Below, piece after piece: positions 1 to 4,502 of a DNA stretch of 6,913 nt. Source of the stretch: Thermodesulfobacteriota bacterium (GTDB taxonomy: Bacteria > Desulfobacterota > Dissulfuribacteria > Dissulfuribacterales > UBA3076); the NCBI GenBank assembly GCA_003645605.1, contig QNAY01000066.1, positions 1 through 6,913 of the forward strand, given 5' to 3'. The notes under the pieces were generated by a model that worked only from the letters and a program-made list of their open reading frames with translations, did no database searches and was not told the origin of the DNA. The translations under genes were made by a program, and so were the position numbers. The first letter of the stretch is position 1; every line of letters begins with the position of its first letter.

Positions 1-379
1 GCGGGGTAAAATATTTTTTGAACAATTCAAAACATACCATAAATTGGTAGGTTAGAGACAGCGCAAATGCCTCAAGATCAACAAAGTGTAAACTACTTTT
101 GGAATAATATGAAGGATGCCGACCATTAAATTCAATTTCTTGAAAATAGAAGGTGAATACATACTCATTACGGGTAAGCGTTCACAGGGCACCGCATTTG
201 CTTTGTTGTCGGGCACTTGAAGTACAGGGAGTACGTCTGCGTACCCGTACGCCTCGCATCTGCAGCACACTGTAAACGCTTACAGTTCGGTGGGTTGCGG
301 TAAAACGGGCGTTGTAATTCCGTGAACGGTTACCATTACGGTTACGCCATCGGACCAAAGACAGAGTTTTGCATGAACC
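1..379. other. Non-coding spacer, no convincing gene
   Basis: No reading frame here looks like a real protein. The longest, about 72 codons on the minus strand at 52-270, is Cys-rich at its start, has no recognisable domain and overlaps an inverted repeat. The stretch lies downstream of the minus-strand Hpt-like gene. It contains an imperfect inverted repeat (174-283), a small palindrome (239-252), one copy each of the two 12-mer variants described below (173-184 and 323-334), and a short direct repeat ACGGTTAC at 326-333 and 338-345. I see no tRNA or rRNA and no clear stem plus T-run terminator. Confidence 0.6.
174..283. repeat. Imperfect inverted-repeat element
   Basis: The left arm GTAAGCGTTCACAG (174-187) is the reverse complement of CTGTAAACGCTTAC (270-283) with a single mismatch, giving 14-bp arms around an 82-bp core. 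Inside the core, GCGTAC and GTACGC (239-244 and 247-252) form a tight palindrome around CC, and GTACG (231-235) can alternatively pair with CGTAC (240-244). This arrangement fits a small non-autonomous repeat or a structured spacer. No transposase or clear target-site duplication is visible, so the element class is not known. Confidence 0.5.
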
Positions 380-1180
380 TCAGGATTTTTCTGGTTTGGT
401 CATCTTATCATCACCAACAAGCCCTGGAAGCAGATCTACCAGTCTCAACCATATTTGTCTCAGTGGACCAGGATCAAAACTATTGCCGCCATAGCTTGTT
501 GAAAGGGCCTCGACCAGTCTTTCTTCCCACTCGTCAAGAACTGCCGCCACCTCACCGTAATCCATATATTTTGCACGGGCCCTTAGATTTTTTATTGCAT
601 CCTGACTGGCAGACAACCATTTCTCCTCAGGCCGGTCAGGCACATTGGCCAGAGGCTCGGATACTTCTTTTAAGAACAAAGGAGTAATTGCTTCCTCCGA
701 AGCCTTTATTGTATTCCGGGCCTGTCGATCCGGTAATCCCGAATCATGACCGGTAGTTGCTTCGGGTGCGTCAGAATCGACCTTCTCCGACCGTGAATCA
801 AAGAGTATGTCGTTCTGATCTTCAATATTGTCTGATACACTGCTTGATTCCGCATTCTTCTCTGCCACTTCTTGCACCAGCTTCTGCAATTGATCCAGCC
901 TTGAAAAAACCAGGTTAATAACATCTTCTGCAAAGACCAAGCTACCCTGACGGACCTTATCAAACAAATTTTCCATATTATTGGCAAGCGTGGCTATTTG
1001 TTCAAGGCCCACATGGTCCGCTGCGCCTCTTATACTTTGCATATTACGAAAACATTCATTCAGAAGAGAGGAGTTGTGAGACTCCTGTCCGAATAACAAC
1101 AGGTTTGATTCCAGCTCCTGGAGGTTTCCCTCGACTTCAACAACAAAATTCTGTAAATTTTCTTGATCAAACTGATTCAT
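380..1180 (-). CDS. Hpt/CheA-P1-like protein lacking the phospho-accepting His
   Basis: This 266-residue soluble protein has no signal peptide or membrane segment. Residues 1-105 match an Hpt (CheA P1) four-helix bundle: a first helix with the pattern FVVEVEGNLQELESNL, then CFRNMQSIRGAADHVGL (43-59), which aligns with the family motif FRxxHTLKGSAxxLGF. The phospho-accepting His is Gln48 (codon CAA), while the following Ile-Arg-Gly-Ala-Ala fits well, so ordinary phosphotransfer is unlikely. Residues 106-187 are a polar, acidic linker. Residues 188-256 form a second helical block; IKNLRARAKYMDY resembles a second degenerate Hpt, with Lys197 at the His position (tentative). No CheA dimerisation, ATPase or CheW domain follows, so it resembles only the N-terminal part of a CheA. 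A weak GGGG (minus strand, 1185-1188) precedes the ATG. It is divergent from mglB. A role as adaptor or phosphate-independent binding module is inferred. Confidence 0.75.
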   Translation of the reverse strand: MNQFDQENLQNFVVEVEGNLQELESNLLLFGQESHNSSLLNECFRNMQSIRGAADHVGLEQIATLANNMENLFDKVRQGSLVFAEDVINLVFSRLDQLQKLVQEVAEKNAESSSVSDNIEDQNDILFDSRSEKVDSDAPEATTGHDSGLPDRQARNTIKASEEAITPLFLKEVSEPLANVPDRPEEKWLSASQDAIKNLRARAKYMDYGEVAAVLDEWEERLVEALSTSYGGNSFDPGPLRQIWLRLVDLLPGLVGDDKMTKPEKS

Positions 1181-1192
1181 AGTACCCCATTG

Positions 1193-1227
1193 GATTGTTG
1201 ATTGTTGATTGCTCTATTGTTCTATTC
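1193..1227. repeat. Heptamer array of the GATTGTT type
   Basis: Five near-identical 7-base units run in tandem just upstream of the minus-strand gene: GATTGTT (1193), GATTGTT (1200), GATTGCT (1207), then two drifted units ending near 1227. It occupies the leader/promoter region of the Hpt-like gene. Arrays with the same 7-base period but different unit sequence recur at three other spacers in this window. Confidence 0.65.
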
Positions 1228-1246
1228 TCACACCTTCTCCATTCAA
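1219..1246 (-). promoter_or_regulatory. Weak candidate promoter for the Hpt-like gene
   Basis: Reading the minus strand, TTGAAT (1241-1246) and TAGAAC (1219-1224) are separated by 16 bases, each matching 4 of 6 sigma-70 consensus positions. This would place a start about 30 bases before the ATG at 1180. The -10 hexamer lies within the heptamer array. The match is weak and could be chance. Confidence 0.22.
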
Positions 1247-1277
1247 AACCCACAAATCAACGGCTTTAGGCTACCGG

Positions 1278-1320
1278 TGAACCCTTGACCCCTGACCCTT
1301 GAAACCTCTGAACGCTTACC
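1278..1320. repeat. Heptamer array ending in a 12-mer motif
   Basis: Tandem 7-base units TGAACCC (1278), TTGACCC (1285), CTGACCC (1292), TTGAAAC (1299) and CTCTGAA (1306) run into the 12-mer TGAACGCTTACC (1309-1320). That 12-mer is the exact reverse complement of GGTAAGCGTTCA at 173-184. On the minus strand the order is 12-mer then heptamers, the same order seen on the plus strand after pilB (6856 onward). No coding potential. Confidence 0.6.
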
Positions 1321-1455
1321 TAGTGCCTGAACGAAAACCCCTCTTTTGGTCATTTCGACCGTAGGGAGAAATCTTTAATGCCTGTATTTTCAGTACGATA
1401 AGATTTCTCGCTTTGCTCGAAATGACAGTTTTGGTTAGTTTTCGTTCAGACACTA
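1321..1455. repeat. MITE-like long inverted repeat (hairpin element)
   Basis: The left arm (1321-1375, TAGTGCCTGAACGAAAAC to GAGAAATCTT) and right arm (1400-1455, AAGATTTCTCG to GTTCAGACACTA) are imperfect reverse complements over about 55 bases, separated by a 24-base loop (1376-1399). The arms carry the pattern GTCATTTCGA-N-GAGAAATCTT; similar words are common in interspersed palindromic repeats of many bacterial genomes. No reading frame lies inside it. It could move as a non-autonomous element, or act as a bidirectional terminator-like hairpin between the divergent genes. No clear target duplication is visible. Confidence 0.7.
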
Positions 1456-1656
1456 CCTAAATTATTTATCGGCCGCAAAGCTTAATGTCTTGAGGTAATA
1501 CTGCGATCAAAAAAAACAGCCCCCCCCCACAAAAATCCTTAACATATTAAATGATTTGGTCGATAAAGGTTTTAGAGCTTTAAATTCAGGAGTCTCAGTT
1601 GAAAGTTTATGCGTCTTTGACACAGAATGACCTTTTCTTTTTGGAGAATCTAAGCC
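1456..1656 (+). promoter_or_regulatory. Upstream region of mglB with A8 and C9 tracts
   Basis: This 201-base AT-rich spacer should hold the promoter of the mglBA-led gene set. It contains an A8 run (1509-1516) and a C9 run (1520-1528) three bases apart. A perfect -35-like TTGACA sits at 1617-1622 but has no acceptable -10 at normal distance. An alternative, TTGAAA (1599-1604) with CAGAAT (1623-1628) at an 18-base spacing, matches 5/6 and 4/6. Neither is convincing. No GG-N10-GC sigma-54 site was seen. Confidence 0.3.
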
Positions 1657-1659
1657 TTG
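1643..1659 (+). promoter_or_regulatory. Ribosome binding site and TTG start of mglB
   Basis: GGAGAA (1643-1648) lies 10 bases (from its last core G) before TTG at 1657. An in-frame TAA at 1651-1653 rules out any earlier start, and the encoded protein has no internal Met. GTG at 1669 is the only other early candidate and is too far from the GGAG. TTG at 1657 is therefore the likely start. Confidence 0.7.
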
Positions 1660-2055
1660 GCTGATTTAGTGCTGACCACCTCAATCCTGGAAGAAACCAG
1701 AATACAGATAGAAAACACCCTTATTAAAGCGGGCGTTAATACTGTGCTCTTGATTGATGAAGCGGGCAATATAGTAGTTGCTTGCGGGCACAAAACCGAC
1801 AACCTGGACACTATATCTCTTGCTGCGCTGGCGGCAGCTAACTTTGGCGCCACTTCACAGATTGCAAAACTGATAGGAGAAGACGATTTTGCACTCCTGT
1901 TTCATAAAGGGGAAAAAGACAGCATACACGTTGCACGAATAGGCACTGATTTGATCCTAGTAACAATTTTCGGTGACAATGTCTCTCTGGGCTTAATCAG
2001 GCTGAGAGTAGCACAATTAGCAAAATCTATAGAAAAGACATTTGGTCAAAAATAA
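1657..2055 (+). CDS. mglB: MglB-like Roadblock/LC7 GTPase-activating protein
   Basis: A 132-residue cytoplasmic Roadblock/LC7-fold protein. MglB dimers bind the small GTPase MglA and stimulate GTP hydrolysis, keeping MglA-GTP to one cell pole. Supporting sequence: a predicted first helix (residues 9-26), a strand VLLIDEAGNIVV, the helix IDT/SLAALAA region, and AKLIGEDDFALLFHKGEKDS followed by the strand VTIFGDNVSLGLIRLRV, which closely resemble Myxococcus MglB as I remember it. It stops soon after the core fold, so it is shorter than Myxococcus MglB (about 159 residues) and lacks the C-terminal tail. The start is TTG (see the RBS entry), so translation may be modest. Its stop lies 6 bases before mglA, the usual mglB-mglA order. 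Another Roadblock protein is conceivable, but the linkage to mglA makes MglB the best call. Confidence 0.9.
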   Translation: MADLVLTTSILEETRIQIENTLIKAGVNTVLLIDEAGNIVVACGHKTDNLDTISLAALAAANFGATSQIAKLIGEDDFALLFHKGEKDSIHVARIGTDLILVTIFGDNVSLGLIRLRVAQLAKSIEKTFGQK

Positions 2056-2061
2056 TTAACA

Positions 2062-2673
2062 ATGGCGCTAATAAATCTCAGCAAAAGGGAAATACACTGC
2101 AAGATAGTCTACTACGGTTCAGGACGATGCGGAAAGACTACGAATTTGCTCTACATATATAATGCCATGAATAATAAAGCCCGTGGCAAAATGTTAACCA
2201 TTGAGACAAAAGGAGAAAGGACGCTTTTTTTTGACCTCCTTCCTCTAAATCTGGGGAAAATAAATGGTTTTGATATAAGAATCCAGCTTTACACCGTACC
2301 TGGTCAGACAATTTATAAAGCAACCAGAAAACTGGTTCTTAAGGGTGTAGATGGTCTGGTCTTTGTTGCCGACTATCTTAAGGTACGTCATGAAAAAAAC
2401 ATAGAAAGTCTCCAAGATCTGCGCCGCAATCTCCTTGAGCACAATCTAACTCTGGAAGAAATCCCGACTGTTCTTCAATTTAACAAATGTGACATGGTAC
2501 CGACACCTATACCCACATTGACTAGAGAAGAGCTTGAAATAGATCTGAACAGAGAACTTAATACCAAAATTTTTGAAGCAGCGGCCACTAAAGGCATCGG
2601 GGTCTTTGAAACCCTGAAGGAAATAAGCAAAAGGACCGTTCACTATGTGGCAACAAAACACCTTTTAACTTAG
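2062..2673 (+). CDS. mglA: MglA-type small Ras-like GTPase
   Basis: A 203-residue cytoplasmic GTPase, the polarity switch partner of MglB. All G motifs are present: P-loop GSGRCGKTT (19-27, with Lys25-Thr26), switch I with Arg53-Thr54 followed by LFFDLLP, TVPGQ (78-82, Gln82), and NKCD (141-144) for guanine recognition. The numbering of Gly21, Arg53, Thr54, Gln82, Asn141 and Asp144 coincides with Myxococcus MglA, including the family's intrinsic arginine finger and catalytic Gln, so an active GTPase is expected. KLVLKGVDGLVFVAD (90-104) is also family-typical. Length is near the usual 195 residues. No good Shine-Dalgarno is visible upstream, so translation is probably coupled to mglB. The TAG stop falls inside the first unit of a heptamer array. 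Confident call; the biological output (pili, gliding or other) is inferred from the neighbours. Confidence 0.95.
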   Translation: MALINLSKREIHCKIVYYGSGRCGKTTNLLYIYNAMNNKARGKMLTIETKGERTLFFDLLPLNLGKINGFDIRIQLYTVPGQTIYKATRKLVLKGVDGLVFVADYLKVRHEKNIESLQDLRRNLLEHNLTLEEIPTVLQFNKCDMVPTPIPTLTREELEIDLNRELNTKIFEAAATKGIGVFETLKEISKRTVHYVATKHLLT

Positions 2674-2704
2674 CTATTAGCCTTTAGCTGTTAGCTATTA
2701 ACTT
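2670..2704. repeat. Heptamer array of TTAGCTA type (left arm)
   Basis: Five tandem 7-base units, TTAGCTA, TTAGCCT, TTAGCTG, TTAGCTA and TTAACTT, begin at the last bases of mglA and include its stop codon. They are inverted relative to the array at 2797-2831. Bases 2684-2700 pair with 2807-2823 at 16 of 17 positions, so the mRNA or single-stranded DNA could form a long hairpin. Confidence 0.8.
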
Positions 2705-2712
2705 AATGATTA

Positions 2713-2755
2713 TCGGTCTGGTCGCCCTGACAAGTCGGTCTGCCGCCTTGGCAAG
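2713..2755. repeat. Tandem duplication of a 21-22 base unit
   Basis: The unit TCGGTCTGGTCGCCCTGACAAG by position is 2713-2734, and a diverged copy follows directly at 2735-2755; both start TCGGTCTG and end CAAG, with CGCC-like middles. It lies in the loop between the two inverted heptamer arrays. No coding or terminator function is evident. Confidence 0.6.
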
Positions 2756-2796
2756 CAAGATGTTTTGCTATTACAAAATTAGGAACCATTTTTCAA

Positions 2797-2831
2797 AGCT
2801 AAATGCTAATGGCTAACAGCTAATCGCTCAA
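2797..2831. repeat. Heptamer array of NGCTAAN type (right arm)
   Basis: Units AGCTAAA (2797), TGCTAAT (2804), GGCTAAC (2811), AGCTAAT (2818) and CGCTCAA (2825) are tandem and inverted relative to 2670-2704. The array ends directly before the Shine-Dalgarno AAGGAGA (2834-2840) of the next gene, so a hairpin formed with the left array could influence access to that site or reduce readthrough from mglA. Confidence 0.8.
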
Positions 2832-2833
2832 CT

Positions 2834-2840
2834 AAGGAGA
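2834..2840 (+). promoter_or_regulatory. Strong ribosome binding site for the CheW-like gene
   Basis: AAGGAGA, six bases before ATG at 2847, is the strongest Shine-Dalgarno in the window and fixes the start. It abuts the end of the right heptamer array. Confidence 0.85.
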
Positions 2841-2846
2841 ACAGCC

Positions 2847-4502
2847 ATGGATCAGACAAAAAAGATCCCTGATCCCGAAGATTTTACTAAAAATGTAGAT
2901 AGTACTATTGACGAACTATTTAGTGCAACACGACAGATAGAAATCGACCCATTAACTAGTAAAGTGAAGGGTTTGTCGCAAGACAAAACAGATCAAGGAC
3001 TATTCTTTCAGGTTGTAGGCCGGGAAGAAAAGCATCCGGAAGAAATCCAGCCCTCAGATACAATAGAGATGGAATCTCCTGATGAACAGATAGAAATTGC
3101 CACTGACGAAAAGATATTGGAATTAGATTCGGAGCTGGAACTTGAAGAGAAAGAGACTGAGGCTGTCAATCTGGAACAACAGTTCAGCCGACTCAATCAA
3201 ATGTTGTTGACCCTGGAATGGGAAGTCACTCAGACACAAGTAGTATCAGCCAAAAACCTGATAGAGACAATCCGTAAAAATCCAAAAATAGAGGCAGACA
3301 AAAATCTCCATGAACCGTTCAGTCTTATGATAAGAATCCTTGAAGGGATGGCGGACCATCCTGAAAAAATGCCCACTTTCGGGCCCGAAACCCTGCAAAA
3401 AGGCCTTGACACCTTAAAAAACCTTGTCTGGAACAAGGAGCAGGATCCAAAGGCTAAAGAGCAGCTCTTGATATCCGCCAAGAAGGGACTTGAATCAGCC
3501 ATAGACATAGCGGTGCCGGAGGTTGCTCACGAAGTGTCCGGGGAGGCGGTTTCAGAACAACTTGTTGAGGACATTGATGATCCTGAGCCAAGGCATCAAG
3601 ATGCCCCCGGGATTGCCCTAAAAGAAAAATCTCCCGATCAACAGGAACAGGTCACAGATTCTGTTTTAGGGGCGGACATACAAGAAAAGGCAGGACCTCC
3701 TGAGTTGGAATTTCCTGAATACCCCGCGCTTGTAGATGCAGTCAAATCCCATATCAAAGTCCTTGATGACTGTATTGGTTACATTTTACCAGTTGAAAAA
3801 CTCCTTGCCCGAACTCCGGGGATGGAAAAGCTACATAATTTTCAGCAAAATCTTAAAAGCAGGCTTGAAAAACAAAAGGAAATATTGGAAAAGGCATTAG
3901 CCGGCGATTACGAGCCATCTGTTGATGTGCGTGATTATGCTGCTCAGCGAACCGAAGACATCACCATAGAAATTGATAAAAAAGAAAAAACACCATCAAG
4001 TAGCGTTTCCTGCCCATGGCATGAACTTATAGTTACCCAATGGGACCAAAATCAAGTGGCGCTTGCTCCTGAAGATATAGCATTTGCCGGGACCGCCCCC
4101 TGGTGGGCCAAGAAAGGACTTAATAAGCTGAAAACTTTCAAATTAAAGAAACTCAAGACCTGGCCATGGACAAAGCTTCAGCCATTGATGCAAGGGACAT
4201 TATCAAATCAGGGAGAATCACAGCTTATAAAACTTGAGTTCCCGGTACTGCAAAAATCAATTTCATCTTTCAGCTACTCTCAGCCCTCAGACAATCCTAT
4301 TGTATTAGTTCTGTCCCATGCGGATAAAGGACTGGTCCTCATGCTGGACTCCCCGTTAAAGACCATTTCCGTAGATCCTGAGTATTCATGGGAACCGTCC
4401 GCAGAAAATAATGGACCATGGGTCGGCAACCTGAAGATAGAGAACAAACAAACATCCGTGGCAACGCTGGAAAGCCTCTTAAATACATTGACAAATGGAT
4501 AA
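2847..4502 (+). CDS. Uncharacterised acidic protein with probable CheW-like C-terminal domain
   Basis: A 551-residue cytoplasmic protein that I do not recognise as a named family. Residues 1-105 are acidic and probably disordered. Residues 106-222 are helical, containing LNQMLLTLEWEV (116-127) and resembling helical-bundle domains seen beside signalling proteins. Residues 223-290 are an acidic, Pro/Gln-rich linker. Residues 292-357 form a second amphipathic helical block (YPALVDAVKSHIKVLDD). Residues 392-551 resemble a divergent CheW fold: a first strand pair LIVTQWDQNQVALAPEDI, then a basic, Trp-rich insertion (WWAKKGLNKLK, about 413-436), then KGLVLMLDSPLKTISVDP and WVGNLKIENKQTSVATLESLL, which follow the CheW pattern GLLVDRVLEVVxVxP ... 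GVARLDGRLVLLLDLERLL. CheW domains tether receptors to CheA-type kinases, so an adaptor role is inferred. It overlaps the next gene by 8 bases (ATGGATAA), implying translational coupling with pilB. The CDS is secure; the domain call is moderate. Confidence 0.9.
   Translation: MDQTKKIPDPEDFTKNVDSTIDELFSATRQIEIDPLTSKVKGLSQDKTDQGLFFQVVGREEKHPEEIQPSDTIEMESPDEQIEIATDEKILELDSELELEEKETEAVNLEQQFSRLNQMLLTLEWEVTQTQVVSAKNLIETIRKNPKIEADKNLHEPFSLMIRILEGMADHPEKMPTFGPETLQKGLDTLKNLVWNKEQDPKAKEQLLISAKKGLESAIDIAVPEVAHEVSGEAVSEQLVEDIDDPEPRHQDAPGIALKEKSPDQQEQVTDSVLGADIQEKAGPPELEFPEYPALVDAVKSHIKVLDDCIGYILPVEKLLARTPGMEKLHNFQQNLKSRLEKQKEILEKALAGDYEPSVDVRDYAAQRTEDITIEIDKKEKTPSSSVSCPWHELIVTQWDQNQVALAPEDIAFAGTAPWWAKKGLNKLKTFKLKKLKTWPWTKLQPLMQGTLSNQGESQLIKLEFPVLQKSISSFSYSQPSDNPIVLVLSHADKGLVLMLDSPLKTISVDPEYSWEPSAENNGPWVGNLKIENKQTSVATLESLLNTLTNG

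Noticed and set aside
52..270. Minus-strand open frame of 72 codons in the left spacer
   Set aside because: It runs across an inverted repeat, shows no family resemblance and lacks a convincing start signal.
322..687. Plus-strand open frame of 121 codons
   Set aside because: It lies antisense to the Hpt-like gene, has no recognisable domain, a low-complexity His/Pro-rich composition and no Shine-Dalgarno; it is a shadow of the minus-strand gene.
1617..1622. Perfect TTGACA as the -35 of mglB
   Set aside because: No -10-like hexamer lies at a 16-18 base spacing, and the resulting start would fall at or after the ribosome binding site.
2670..2831. CRISPR-like array
   Set aside because: Units are 7 bases and directly adjacent with no spacers, and the two blocks are inverted; this is not a CRISPR layout.
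2674..2846. Rho-independent terminator after mglA
   Set aside because: The heptamer arrays can pair, but the stem is AT-rich with a long loop and no T-run follows; the T-run at 2789-2793 has only a weak five-base stem (AGCAA/TTGCT) well before it.
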